Positions 1-11,376 of a stretch of DNA of 64,000 nt are shown here, in pieces. The DNA lies in the NCBI GenBank assembly GCA_902780635.1, contig CACZGH010000019.1, forward strand, positions 1 to 64,000, given 5' to 3'. The notes under the pieces are model-generated. The model ran no database searches. It saw only the letters and a program-made list of their open reading frames with translations, and was not told the DNA's origin. Origin of the DNA: an uncultured Prevotellaceae bacterium. Its GTDB lineage: Bacteria; Bacteroidota; Bacteroidia; Bacteroidales; Bacteroidaceae. Position numbers and translations under genes: made by a program. Position 1 is the stretch's first letter. Each line of letters starts with the position of its first letter.

Positions 1-1740
1 TGGTTATTCGTTGTGAGACGCGCTATAGAACTTGCAGAATGAGGAAAGGACAGGGAATGTCTCGGCAAATGGGCGGAGCCTCCAAGGAGGCGAAGTGTGC
101 ATCCTCAGCCGAGCCGAGGGCATGGACGAGGGAGGAACTCGAACAGGCCAAACGTTGGGTAGGCAAGCTGCAGCGGCGAATCGCAAAGGCACAAAGAGAG
201 AAGAAGTACAACAAGGCGAAAGCCCTGCAACATCTTCTCGTCACAAGCAGAGCCGCCAAGATAATGGCGGTGGAGCGCGTGACATCCAATAAAGGCAAGA
301 GAACCGCAGGAGTGGACGGGGTGACCTGGCAGACGAATGCGGCAAAGGCGAAAGCCATAGGCACCCTTAGGCGTAGGGGATACAAGCCCAAGCCTCTGAA
401 GAGAGTGTACATACCGAAGAAGAACGGCAAGAAGAGGCCGCTCGGCATCCCGACCATGAAGGACAGGGCGATGCAAGCCCTATACCAAGTGGCCTTGGAG
501 CCGATAGCCGAGACGACAGCCGACAGGAACTCCTACGGCTTCCGAAAGTATCGGGGCTGTCAGGACGCGATTGACGCGCTGCACCGATGGCTCAGCCGTA
601 AAGATTCCCCCGAATGGGTGCTTGAAGGCGACATCAAGGGATGCTTCGACCACATCAGCCATGAGTGGCTTGTCCGCAACGTACGAACGGACAGCGAGAT
701 ATTGCGCAAATGGCTGACGAGCGGAGTAATCTACAACCGCCTGCTGACACCCACCACGGAGGGAACTCCGCAGGGCGGCATCATCTCGCCGACACTCGCC
801 AACATCACCCTCGACGGAATGGAGCGGCTCGTCAAGAGCCGATACCCTTCATGCCGACCGAAGGGAACGAAAGGCAAGTGGCAGACGAAGAAAGTGAACC
901 TCGTGAGGTACGCGGATGACTTCATCGTCACCGCAGCCGACAAGGAAACGCTTTTGGAAATCAAGGCCATGCTCACGGCATTCCTTGCGGAGCGAGGCCT
1001 CGAACTCTCGGAGGAAAAGACACTCATCACACACATCACGGAGGGCTTTGACTTCCTTGGTTTCAACATACGGAAGTACAACGGAAAGCTGATAATCAAG
1101 CCGTCGAGGAAAAGTCAGGAGCGATTTGTGGAGAAACTGCATGAGACCATCTTCCGATGGAACAAGACAGCCACACAGGAAGCGCTCATCGACATGCTCA
1201 ACCCGATACTGCGCGGATGGGCAAACTACAACCGACATGTGTGCTCCAAGGAGGTGTTCTGCAAGATAGACCACATCATCGTAAACCAACTCATGAGGTG
1301 GGGCTACCGCAGGCACCCGAGGAAGAAGAGGCACTGGACTAACCGCAGGTACTTCATCAGCGACGGGCGCAACCGATGGACGTTCGGCTTCAAGTACACG
1401 ATGGACGGAGAGGAAAAGACCTACCGCCTCCTGCGACTTGCGGACGTTCCCATCGTGCGCCACGTCAAGGTGAGGGCAGATGCGAATCCATTCGACCCCG
1501 CATGGGACGAATATTTCGCCAAGCGAGCCGACAAGGCAAGCCGCCAGAGAAAGGCCAAAGGGGCACGCGTTGCCCGAGCAGCCTAAGACCCTTTATCGGA
1601 TTCAGTGCGGACACGGAGTCCGTACATGTACCGGTTAGAGTCCGTGAGACGATAACTTAGTAATAACTTGAGCCGTATGCGGTGAAAGTCGCACGTACGG
1701 TTCTTAATGGGGAAAGAGGGGGCAACCCCTCTGACCTACA
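1..1740 (+). mobile_element. Group II intron, 3' part (5' end outside window)
   Basis: The element comprises a maturase gene followed by the RNA domains that close a group II intron. A 34-nt domain V candidate lies at 1670-1703: it starts GAGCCGTATG, has a GAAA-containing loop and ends CGTACGGTTC, so the two arms pair. A second hairpin at about 1715-1730 (GAGGGGG / CCCCTC) with an unpaired A just before the 3' end fits domain VI. The 3' boundary near 1740 is estimated from this. Domains I-III should lie upstream of the window. The base composition is richer in G+C than the following gene, which fits a mobile element. Confidence 0.85.
39..1586 (+). CDS. ltrA: Group II intron reverse transcriptase/maturase
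   Basis: Intron-encoded protein of 515 residues that would fold and splice the intron RNA and copy it at a DNA target. The reverse transcriptase domain covers about residues 70-345 and carries the catalytic YADD at 291-294, with the preceding block EGTPQGGIISP at 241-251. A maturase (X) domain follows at about 365-450 (GWANYNRH region). The C terminus is short and basic and shows no HNH endonuclease cysteine pairs, so this is probably an endonuclease-free type. The ATG at 39 gives a normal family length. The reading frame is intact, so the element may still be active. Confidence 0.93.
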   Translation: MRKGQGMSRQMGGASKEAKCASSAEPRAWTREELEQAKRWVGKLQRRIAKAQREKKYNKAKALQHLLVTSRAAKIMAVERVTSNKGKRTAGVDGVTWQTNAAKAKAIGTLRRRGYKPKPLKRVYIPKKNGKKRPLGIPTMKDRAMQALYQVALEPIAETTADRNSYGFRKYRGCQDAIDALHRWLSRKDSPEWVLEGDIKGCFDHISHEWLVRNVRTDSEILRKWLTSGVIYNRLLTPTTEGTPQGGIISPTLANITLDGMERLVKSRYPSCRPKGTKGKWQTKKVNLVRYADDFIVTAADKETLLEIKAMLTAFLAERGLELSEEKTLITHITEGFDFLGFNIRKYNGKLIIKPSRKSQERFVEKLHETIFRWNKTATQEALIDMLNPILRGWANYNRHVCSKEVFCKIDHIIVNQLMRWGYRRHPRKKRHWTNRRYFISDGRNRWTFGFKYTMDGEEKTYRLLRLADVPIVRHVKVRADANPFDPAWDEYFAKRADKASRQRKAKGARVARAA

Positions 1741-1758
1741 TAATCCATAAAATGAAAC

Positions 1759-2919
1759 ATGATGAAACGACTATTAACCTTGTTATGCTGCTGCACAATA
1801 GCTGTAGTAAGTTTTGGACAACAGGCATTAGGCCAGCGTCCAAGAGTGAAATCGCCCGTAGTGAATGCCGACGGTACCGTGACATTCAATTTCTATGACC
1901 CGTCCGCACAACAAGTAAGCGTGACAGGTGACTTCGATGAAATCAAATGGAAGACCCTGCCTATGACCCGACAAGATAATGGGGTGTGGACAGTGACAAC
2001 AGAGCCTCTTCATCCAGAACTTTATTCCTACAGCCTCACGGTAGACGGACAGCGCTTTATTGATCCTGCCAACAGTTACGTCAACCGTGACATCTCCACG
2101 CTGAGCAATATTTTTATCGTCTCAAAGACCAATGATGACAAAGGACATCTTTATCAGGTGAATGATGTGCCGCATGGCACCCTCGCCCGGGTGTGGTACA
2201 ACAGTCCGACCTTAGGACAGCAACGACGCATGACGGTGTATCTTCCGGCTGCCTACGATGGCAAGAAACGATTCCCCGTGATGTATCTGCTCCATGGCCA
2301 TGGTGGTGATGAGACCGCATGGGGAGACTTGGGACGTACGTCTCAGATTATGGACAACCTGATAGCGGAGGGGCGCGCCGTTCCAATGATAGTGGTGATG
2401 CCTAACGGCAATCCTACGTGCAATGCGGCTCCAGGCTGGTGGCACGAGGGGATGTACACCCCTGATGGTAATGCCTTTAACCAGCGTGGTGCAAAAGCTA
2501 CGATGGAGGAGAGTTTTATGGATATCGTCCGTTTTGTCGACAGCCAATATAAGACCATCCGCAAACGTTCAGCGCGTGCGGTGACAGGTCTGTCGATGGG
2601 CGGTGGTCACACATTTGGTATTTCCCGCCTCTATCCGGATGTCTTCGACTACTATGGCCTTCAGTCTGCGGCTGCTCGTATGCGTCCTGACGATGCAAAA
2701 TTCGATGAACAGATGGCTCGCCTTTTTGCCTCGAAACCGAAACTCTATTGGATCGCTATAGGTAAGGAAGATTTCCTGTTGAACATGAACAATGAGTTGC
2801 GTAAGTATCTCGATGCCAAAGGCTATTCTTACGAATATTATGAGAACGACGGGGGACACATCTGGCGTAACTGGCGTATTTACCTCACCCTTTTCGCCCA
2901 GAAGTTGTTTCACGAATAA
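1759..2919 (+). CDS. Secreted CE1-type esterase with N-terminal CBM48-like domain
   Basis: Predicted exported alpha/beta-hydrolase of 386 residues. A signal peptide with a hydrophobic core covers about residues 1-20. An immunoglobulin-like CBM48/isoamylase-N-type domain (about 35-120) precedes the esterase domain. The nucleophile elbow GLSMGG puts the catalytic serine at S279; HGHGG near 180 is the likely oxyanion region and a GGH near 360 supplies the likely histidine. Such enzymes often remove feruloyl or acetyl groups from plant polysaccharides, but the substrate cannot be read here. Two adjacent ATG codons open the gene; the group II intron ends about 18 nt upstream. A paralogue lies at 48474-49709. 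Confidence 0.85.
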   Translation: MMKRLLTLLCCCTIAVVSFGQQALGQRPRVKSPVVNADGTVTFNFYDPSAQQVSVTGDFDEIKWKTLPMTRQDNGVWTVTTEPLHPELYSYSLTVDGQRFIDPANSYVNRDISTLSNIFIVSKTNDDKGHLYQVNDVPHGTLARVWYNSPTLGQQRRMTVYLPAAYDGKKRFPVMYLLHGHGGDETAWGDLGRTSQIMDNLIAEGRAVPMIVVMPNGNPTCNAAPGWWHEGMYTPDGNAFNQRGAKATMEESFMDIVRFVDSQYKTIRKRSARAVTGLSMGGGHTFGISRLYPDVFDYYGLQSAAARMRPDDAKFDEQMARLFASKPKLYWIAIGKEDFLLNMNNELRKYLDAKGYSYEYYENDGGHIWRNWRIYLTLFAQKLFHE

Positions 2920-2978
2920 GAGGGAATTGAAAACTGACGTAAGGCACGCCGTTTGGCCGGTCAGAAACAATACCTGAG

Positions 2979-3011
2979 ATCAGCTACCAATTTCTTGGAT
3001 TGGTAGCTGAT
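2979..3011 (+). terminator. 13-bp hairpin after the esterase gene
   Basis: Perfect inverted repeat: arms 2979-2991 (ATCAGCTACCAAT) and 2999-3011 with a 7-nt loop. It lacks a downstream T run, so termination is possible but not certain. Confidence 0.45.
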
Positions 3012-3082
3012 GCTTATGGGTGGGGTAGTGGTTGGGGAAATCGAAGAAAGATGCATCTCGGTAGAAGAAATAAATAATTTGT

Positions 3083-3113
3083 TTCGTTCTGCTCTCGATT
3101 TTCATTACCTTTG
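3083..3113 (+). promoter_or_regulatory. Promoter of the NRPS gene
   Basis: A TACCTTTG box at 3106-3113 matches the Bacteroidota -7 consensus TAnnTTTG. A degenerate -33 element (TTCG) lies exactly 19 nt upstream. The expected transcript start is about 40 nt before the ATG at 3162. Confidence 0.6.
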
Positions 3114-3161
3114 CAGCGGATTTGTTGAGATCAGTTTTTTGATGGAAGAACAGAGAAAGGG

Positions 3162-6100
3162 ATGAAAACCTATCCGTTGACATATTCTCAATGGGGTATC
3201 CTGATGACGTGTCGTCGTCTGCCCAGCTCTACGGCTTATCAGTTGCCGTCGGCCATTCCCTTTACGAAGGGTGTGGATGCCGGCAGACTAGTTGCGGCCC
3301 TTCATGAGGTGATCAGATGCAGGCCAGTGCTTCGCACACGGTTGGTCCTGTCGGCCGACAAGGAACCACGCCAGTATGCCGACAGTGAGATGCAGATTGA
3401 GGTGCCGTGCCGTACGATGACAGAGGCCGAGGCGCATGCATACATTGACCAAGGTTTTGTCAGACCTTTCACACTCTTTGGCTCACAGCCCTTGTGCCGT
3501 TTTGAAGTCGTCGCGACGGAGACGCACAACTGGCTGTTGATGGACTTCCATCATATCATTGCCGACGGTGTCACCATCGCCCATCATTTGATGGGGCGTG
3601 ACCTTCCCGCCGCTTACGAAGGGGTCGCTCTGGAGACAGATGGCTATGCCCTTTACGAACTGGCTGAGGAGGAACAGCGCACAATCGACAGCCCTGCGTA
3701 CCGGATGGCAAAAAATTATTATCAGCAGCTCTTCAGCGATACCGACTTCTCCGTACTACCATTGGGCAAGGGTGGCGTTTCTGGTGAGGATGTGACCATT
3801 CGGCATCATATACCGCATGAGGATGTGGACCGATGGTGCGAGCAGCATCAGATAGCCCCTAATCTGCTTTTCATGGCGGCTTTCAGTGTGACACTTTCCA
3901 AACTGTGTCATCATGCGCATGTGGCGTTTGCCACGCTCAGTCATGGCCGCAACAGTCGGCGTCTGCGTCAGGCGTATGGCATGTTTGTCAAGACCGTGCC
4001 CTTGATGAACGACGTAGACCCTGAGGCACTGGTGGTGGATTACATCAAGAGTCTGCGACCTTTGCTAATGGCTTCTGTGCGCTACGCCGCTTATCCCTAT
4101 GTCCATTTTTGCCGCGACCAACGTCAGACGGCAGAGGTGAGTTTTGCTTTTCAGGGTGGGGAGATCCTGGAACAGGTATGTGTGGGAGGCGAACGGGTGA
4201 CAGGCATACAACTCCACAAAGGGGAAGTGAACAGTGATTTGAGTTGTGTGGTCTATACCTATGACCGGTATTATGAGTTGCGGGTGGATGCCAGTGCTGC
4301 CTGTCGGGAAGAGGGTGAGTTGTGGATGTTTGCCCGTTCGATGGACACTTGCCTGCAGGAGATGATGCGGCATCCGATGGGCAGGATAGGGAGTGTGGAG
4401 TTGGTCGCCGAGGAGGAGAGGCAGGACATCAAGGAACGTTCTCAGGGAGAGGCGGCAAAATATGACGAGACCCAAACTTTTGTCAGTCTGTTTGATCGTC
4501 AGGCAGAAGAAACGCCTCAAGCTCTTGCGGTATGGGATGGCCAACAAAGCATGACTTATGCCATGCTGCGGCAGCACTCTTGCGCTCTTGCCCATAGGCT
4601 GAGGACTCAAGGTGTGGGCGTCGGTGATTTTGTGGCCGTCATAGCAGTACCATGCAGTGGCTTCTTGACCGCCGTCATCGCTGTCATGAGAACCGGAGCG
4701 GCATACGTGCCTATACTTCCATCCTGGCCGTCGTCTTATCGTGAACCTATCATGGCGGAAGTATGTCCAAAAGCGACCCTTGACCCTGAGCGCCTCATGG
4801 ATGTCCCGATAGATGAGGACATGACCCCGCTGGATGTTTCATCGGCGGAAGGTCTGGCGTATATGATATTCACGTCGGGTACCACCGACCGTCCGAAAGG
4901 GGTGATGATCCCACACCGTGCGCTTACCAACCTGTTGCACTTCATCGTCAGCCGGTGGCGGTTGAATGCTCATAGCCGCATCAGTTGTCATTCTTCTTTG
5001 GCGTTCGACGCTTCGGTCGAAGACCTCTTTCCTGTACTCACGGTGGGAGGTTCTGTCTACATGATGCCAGAGACAGTCAGACATGATGTGGGGAAAATAC
5101 ATCAGTTCATTGACGACCACCAGATCACAGGTGGGTGTTACACGACACAACTTGGCATGTTGATAGCAGGTCGTCGGCATCCTACGCTCGAGTATATCTG
5201 TCTGGGGGGCGAGCAGATGACACAGGTTCCCTCGGCAGACTGCCGCGTCATCAATACATATGGCCCTACGGAGTTTTGTGTCGATGCCACCTATTATGAA
5301 CTGCAAACGGACAGGGTCTACAACACCATACCCATTGGCAGACCTCTTGACAATACAGCCGCCTTCGTCGTAGATCACCATGGTCGTCTGCTACCATGGG
5401 GCGCAGTGGGCGAATTGTATCTCGCAGGGGTGCAGACGGCATGGGGTTATTGGAATTCTCCTGAACAGACGGCGGCAAAATTCACCGAGTGTGCCTTCTC
5501 CGGCCAACCTGTCTATCATACCGGCGACATGGTCAGATGGAACAGCGAGGGGCTGTTGGAATATGTGGGCCGTCTTGACCACTTGGTCAAAATCAATGGG
5601 TATCGTGTGAACTTGGAAGAGGTGGAGCGACAGATCGCCCTTCTTCCACACGTCACGTCGGTATGTGTGACAGCATACGATGATGCAGGTCATCACCAAT
5701 TGTGTGCCTATTATACCACCGACGAGGAAATGGACGAGAAAACGCTGGCGAGGATGATGCGGGCGAATAGTCCTACTTATATGATTCCTGCCTGTTGGAT
5801 GTGTATGAAAGAAATGCCACTGCTTGATAATGGGAAAATCAACCGCCGCCAGTTGCCTCCTCCTGTTGCCCAAAAGTCACGAGAGATCGTCGGTCCGCAG
5901 ACTGATACTCAGCGTGTGGTCTGTCAGGCGTACGCACATGTGCTGCAGATGGGACAGGTGGGCATCGATGATGATTTCTTCGACTTGGGTGGCTCTTCGC
6001 TCCGTGTCATGACACTCATGGAGGAGTTGGAGAGGTCAGGATATGTAGTCAACTATGGCAGTCTGTTCCAGTATACTACCCCTCGTTTGCTGGCACAATT

Positions 6101-7235
6101 TCTGGATGAAGGTGGCGAAAGAAAAGACTATCTTGTCGAGGGTGAGGATCGTCTCGTCTGTCAGTATCTTGAGCGTGCGTCAGCACCAGCACTTGAAGGA
6201 GTGGCACAGCCTCTTTGTGGAGAGATGTTGCTGACAGGAAGCACAGGATTTCTTGGCATTCATGTGCTGCATGAGTGGCTGGAGTCTTGCCAGGGCCGTG
6301 TGTGCTGTCTGGTCAGAGCCACTTCGGACAACGCAGCTCTTGCTCGTCTGATGGAGACATACCACTACTATTTCCATCAACCTCTTCGTCAAAGTCAACT
6401 CGCACGGATCAGTGTGGTGGCAGGAGACCTGACAGAAGACCAATGTCTGAGTCGATGGGAAAAAAGCAGTGTGTCACTGGTCGTCAACTGTGCCGCCAAT
6501 GTGAGGCATTTTGCCAAGGAGAGCCAGTTGACACCCATTAATACGGATGCCGTACAACGACTCGCCTCTCTCTGCGAGAAGACCCATGCGCGGTTGGTGC
6601 AAGTCTCCACTTTGGGCATTGCCGGACTGTATGACACCGACACCGGCTCACCCGCTTGTCTGACAGAGCACCGTCTCCAAATCGGCCAGCATCTGGGCGA
6701 TGGATATACCTACTCGAAATATATGGCTGAAAAAAAACTCCTGGAAAGAATGGTACAAGGCGAGTTGGATGCGGTCATTATGAGGGTGGGCAATTTGTCT
6801 CCTCGCTCTGATGACGGACAGTTTCAGCGCAATGTCGATGACAACAGCCTGTCGATGGCACTGCGTCTTTTCACTCAGTTGGGGGTGATACCTGCATCGG
6901 CTGCCGACATATGTATCGACCTGTCACCCGTCGACATCGTGGCAAAGGCTGTGCTCCGATTGGCGGCATTGGCAGGTGGGCAGCCCGTGTGGCATGTGGC
7001 CAGTACGCATCTGCACACCCTGCAAGAGATCCTCACAGAGAGAGGGTGCCACGTGAGAGTGGTGGATGATGCTGTGTTTCATGAGCAGTTGTCGAAAGCA
7101 AAGACTGACCGTTGCATGAGCCGACTGGCATTGGCGGCAGTGGCGTTCGGTGCCATGGCCGACGCACGTAAGCCTAACAAATACGATAGTACCTTTACGG
7201 CAGAGGTGCTTCGCCGCTTTGGGGTGGAATGGTGA
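3162..7235 (+). CDS. Single-module NRPS: condensation-adenylation-PCP-terminal reductase
   Basis: Multidomain synthetase of 1357 residues. The condensation domain (about 1-430) has the catalytic HHxxADG motif at 130-136. The adenylation domain (about 445-880) has an A3-like core near 566-586 reading TSGTTDRPKGV, the A5 motif YGPTE and the A10 lysine in NGKINR. The carrier domain (about 890-985) has LGGSS with the phosphopantetheine serine near 946. The reductase (about 1020-1357) opens with the NAD(P)H motif TGSTGFLG and has a YxxxK pair near 1185. Family knowledge predicts N-acylation of one amino acid and reductive release as an aldehyde or alcohol. My manual pocket reading (about D-A-E-C-C-G-T-V-D) matches no substrate I know. 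No phosphopantetheinyl transferase is nearby. Confidence 0.93.
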   Translation: MKTYPLTYSQWGILMTCRRLPSSTAYQLPSAIPFTKGVDAGRLVAALHEVIRCRPVLRTRLVLSADKEPRQYADSEMQIEVPCRTMTEAEAHAYIDQGFVRPFTLFGSQPLCRFEVVATETHNWLLMDFHHIIADGVTIAHHLMGRDLPAAYEGVALETDGYALYELAEEEQRTIDSPAYRMAKNYYQQLFSDTDFSVLPLGKGGVSGEDVTIRHHIPHEDVDRWCEQHQIAPNLLFMAAFSVTLSKLCHHAHVAFATLSHGRNSRRLRQAYGMFVKTVPLMNDVDPEALVVDYIKSLRPLLMASVRYAAYPYVHFCRDQRQTAEVSFAFQGGEILEQVCVGGERVTGIQLHKGEVNSDLSCVVYTYDRYYELRVDASAACREEGELWMFARSMDTCLQEMMRHPMGRIGSVELVAEEERQDIKERSQGEAAKYDETQTFVSLFDRQAEETPQALAVWDGQQSMTYAMLRQHSCALAHRLRTQGVGVGDFVAVIAVPCSGFLTAVIAVMRTGAAYVPILPSWPSSYREPIMAEVCPKATLDPERLMDVPIDEDMTPLDVSSAEGLAYMIFTSGTTDRPKGVMIPHRALTNLLHFIVSRWRLNAHSRISCHSSLAFDASVEDLFPVLTVGGSVYMMPETVRHDVGKIHQFIDDHQITGGCYTTQLGMLIAGRRHPTLEYICLGGEQMTQVPSADCRVINTYGPTEFCVDATYYELQTDRVYNTIPIGRPLDNTAAFVVDHHGRLLPWGAVGELYLAGVQTAWGYWNSPEQTAAKFTECAFSGQPVYHTGDMVRWNSEGLLEYVGRLDHLVKINGYRVNLEEVERQIALLPHVTSVCVTAYDDAGHHQLCAYYTTDEEMDEKTLARMMRANSPTYMIPACWMCMKEMPLLDNGKINRRQLPPPVAQKSREIVGPQTDTQRVVCQAYAHVLQMGQVGIDDDFFDLGGSSLRVMTLMEELERSGYVVNYGSLFQYTTPRLLAQFLDEGGERKDYLVEGEDRLVCQYLERASAPALEGVAQPLCGEMLLTGSTGFLGIHVLHEWLESCQGRVCCLVRATSDNAALARLMETYHYYFHQPLRQSQLARISVVAGDLTEDQCLSRWEKSSVSLVVNCAANVRHFAKESQLTPINTDAVQRLASLCEKTHARLVQVSTLGIAGLYDTDTGSPACLTEHRLQIGQHLGDGYTYSKYMAEKKLLERMVQGELDAVIMRVGNLSPRSDDGQFQRNVDDNSLSMALRLFTQLGVIPASAADICIDLSPVDIVAKAVLRLAALAGGQPVWHVASTHLHTLQEILTERGCHVRVVDDAVFHEQLSKAKTDRCMSRLALAAVAFGAMADARKPNKYDSTFTAEVLRRFGVEW

Positions 7236-7275
7236 TGCTAAAAAAATAAGGAAATAATCATTTAAAACGATAGTA

Positions 7276-8013
7276 ATGAGATTAAAACTAATGATCATTG
7301 TCGCTTTGGCCGTTATCACCGTCAAAGCACAAAATGTGCAGTTGCACTACGACTTGGGACATAATTTGTATGAGGAACTGTCCAACCGTCCCAGTGTGAC
7401 GACAACCGTGGAAATGTTTAAGCCCGACAAATGGGGAAGCACCTTTTTCTTCGCAGATATAGACTATTTTCATGATGGGGCAGCGGGCGCCTATTGGGAA
7501 ATAGCAAGAGAACTAAACGTGTCTGCCAACAAACGATGGGCGGCTCATGTGGAATATAACGGCGGACTGGCTTCCAGCCAGTTGGACAACAGCTCCACCC
7601 GTTTCCAGCATGCATTTCTTGTCGGACCGGCGTGGAACTGGGCCAGTAGCGACTTCTCGCGCACCCTTTCACTGCAAGCGATGTATAAGTATTATTTCAA
7701 GGGTCAGCATCCCTGGAACCGTGCTTTCAACAGCTTTCAGGCCACTGCCGTGTGGGGCATCACTTTTGCCGGACGTCTCTGTACGTTCTCAGGATTTATC
7801 GACTGTTGGTATGACAACAATGTGCGTGGCAACTGGATCACTATCACCGAACCGCAGTTCTGGGTCAACCTCAATGCCCTTCGTGGCATGGAGGGCGTCA
7901 ATCTGAGCCTGGGCACCGAGGTGGAAGTGAGCAACAATTTCGTGTGGGACAAAAATGGGCGCAACGATCATTTCTATGCCATCCCCACTCTTGCCGCGAA
8001 ATGGTCTTTCTAA
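7276..8013 (+). CDS. DUF5020-family outer-membrane protein (Tsx-like barrel)
   Basis: Exported protein of 245 residues with a signal peptide (about 1-18, ending VKAQ). Alternating aromatic strands and a C-terminal WSF are typical of an outer-membrane beta-barrel. It resembles the Bacteroidota DUF5020 family, which is distantly like nucleoside channels such as Tsx. It starts 40 bp after the NRPS gene on the same strand with no terminator or clear promoter between, so co-transcription is likely. A role in moving or sensing the NRPS product is possible but is only inference from position. Confidence 0.75.
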   Translation: MRLKLMIIVALAVITVKAQNVQLHYDLGHNLYEELSNRPSVTTTVEMFKPDKWGSTFFFADIDYFHDGAAGAYWEIARELNVSANKRWAAHVEYNGGLASSQLDNSSTRFQHAFLVGPAWNWASSDFSRTLSLQAMYKYYFKGQHPWNRAFNSFQATAVWGITFAGRLCTFSGFIDCWYDNNVRGNWITITEPQFWVNLNALRGMEGVNLSLGTEVEVSNNFVWDKNGRNDHFYAIPTLAAKWSF

Positions 8014-8066
8014 AACATCCCCATCAGGGTTGGAAAGTTGTGTACGTGTGTAAATTGAAACAATGA

Positions 8067-10130
<2,064 letters not shown>

Positions 10131-10140
10131 TAGCTCGGTG

Positions 10141-10215
10141 TTTGCTGTTCGCCTTTCGCTGTTCGCTTTTGCCTTTCGGCGTTGGCTTTTTGCTTTTAGC
10201 TTTTAGCTTTTCGTC
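10141..10215. repeat. Degenerate CTTTTxGC-type low-complexity repeat
   Basis: T/G/C-rich short-period run between ligA and the B3/B4 gene, made of variants such as GCTTTTAGCTTTTAGC. A repeat of the same family lies in the opposite orientation at 56485-56520. A reading frame extending the next gene upstream runs through it, but the residues encoded are low-complexity and unlikely to be translated. Confidence 0.7.
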
Positions 10216-10276
10216 CCCCTTTCGTTCCGTATGTTGCGGTATCATCGCAACTCTCAACCCTCAACCCATAAAGAAC

Positions 10277-10942
10277 ATGAAAATAGTCGTATCAAATGAG
10301 ATAGAAAATGTGTGCCCCGGATTTGTGGGGGCAGCAGTAGAAGCATGGGTGCGCAACACACCCTACTGTGACGCATTGTGGCAGGAGATACATGCCTTAG
10401 GAGAAGAATACAGAGCCACTCTGACAACAGAAAGTCTCAAACAGATGTCGGGCATTGCCGCCACCCGAAAGGTTTATAAGGCTTGTGGCAAAGACCCCAG
10501 CAGATACCGACCAGCGTCGGAGGCGCTGATACGCAGGATGCTACAAGGCAAACAATTGTATCAGATTGACACGCTTGTCGACTTGATCAATCTCGCAAGC
10601 ATCCGTTTCGGATATAGTATAGGTGGGTTTGACGCTGACAAATTTCATGGCGACACACTGACATTAGGTGTTGGCAAGGCAGGTGAACCTTATGAGGGCA
10701 TTGGCCGGGGTATGATCAATATCGAGGGATTGCCCGTCTACCGTGATGCAGACGGTGGGGTAGGCACACCCACCAGTGACAATGAGCGTACCAAGATAGA
10801 CATCAACACTACGCATCTGCTGGTGCTGATCAACGGATATGATGGTGATGAGGCTCACGTCAGGGCCAATGCCGAATTCATCCTCGACTTAGTGCGGAAA
10901 TATTGCGACGGGGAGAAAGGCAGCTATCAGATATACCGATAG
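10277..10942 (+). CDS. B3/B4 domain protein (tRNA-editing-like)
   Basis: A 221-residue protein made essentially of the B3/B4 fold found in the beta subunit of phenylalanyl-tRNA synthetase, where it clears mischarged Tyr-tRNA(Phe). Free-standing B3/B4 proteins are common; their substrates are mostly unproven. Family-like blocks include the central RRMLQGKQLYQIDTLVDLIN stretch and the later GYDGDE loop. I start it at the ATG at 10277, because the in-frame extension to 10142 is translated from a low-complexity repeat. It ends 33 bp from the convergent Nudix gene. Confidence 0.85.
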   Translation: MKIVVSNEIENVCPGFVGAAVEAWVRNTPYCDALWQEIHALGEEYRATLTTESLKQMSGIAATRKVYKACGKDPSRYRPASEALIRRMLQGKQLYQIDTLVDLINLASIRFGYSIGGFDADKFHGDTLTLGVGKAGEPYEGIGRGMINIEGLPVYRDADGGVGTPTSDNERTKIDINTTHLLVLINGYDGDEAHVRANAEFILDLVRKYCDGEKGSYQIYR

Positions 10943-10974
10943 CCTGACGGAGCTAATAGTCTTAGAACTTGACT

Positions 10975-11367
10975 TTAGAGCAATGGCAATAGTTGGCGGT
11001 CGCCTTCTGTCCACTTGAGTGTGTCGAGTTCCTCTTTGGGAAGCCATTGGTAGTCGAGGTGGTCGAGCAACTTGAAGTCGCCATCGCCGCCTTTGCACAG
11101 ATAAGCGGTGAGGGTGATGCAGAAGTCGGGATATTCCTGCTCGATTGTGCCTAGGCACTTGCCAACATAGACATCCCAGTCCATCTCTTCACGGATTTCT
11201 CTGATGAGGGTCTCGTGATGACTCTCGCCTTCCTCCACTTTGCCGCCGGGAAACTCCCAGTGCTCGGAGATGTAGTCGTATTTAGACCTGCATCGCTGCA
11301 TACAGAGATATTTGTCGTCTTCTTTGATGACGGCAGCCACGACATGGTAGTGATTCTTGTTTTCCAT
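10975..11367 (-). CDS. Nudix hydrolase, MutT-like
   Basis: A 130-residue (d)NTP-type pyrophosphohydrolase. The Nudix box is present as GKVEEGE followed by REIREEMDW; all the metal-binding glutamates are there, while the usual glycine after EE is D or M. The length and the N-terminal strand suggest a MutT/CTP-pyrophosphohydrolase-like enzyme that would sanitise oxidised nucleotides, but specificity cannot be set from sequence. Its start is 9 bp from the stop of the SDR gene upstream on the same strand, so the two are probably co-transcribed. Confidence 0.88.
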   Translation of the reverse strand: MENKNHYHVVAAVIKEDDKYLCMQRCRSKYDYISEHWEFPGGKVEEGESHHETLIREIREEMDWDVYVGKCLGTIEQEYPDFCITLTAYLCKGGDGDFKLLDHLDYQWLPKEELDTLKWTEGDRQLLPLL

Positions 11368-11376
11368 ACGAAGGTT

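Noticed and set aside
10142-10276. Upstream extension of the B3/B4 gene as a membrane or signal segment
   Set aside because: The hydrophobic residues come from the low-complexity T-rich repeat; the family N terminus starts at 10277.
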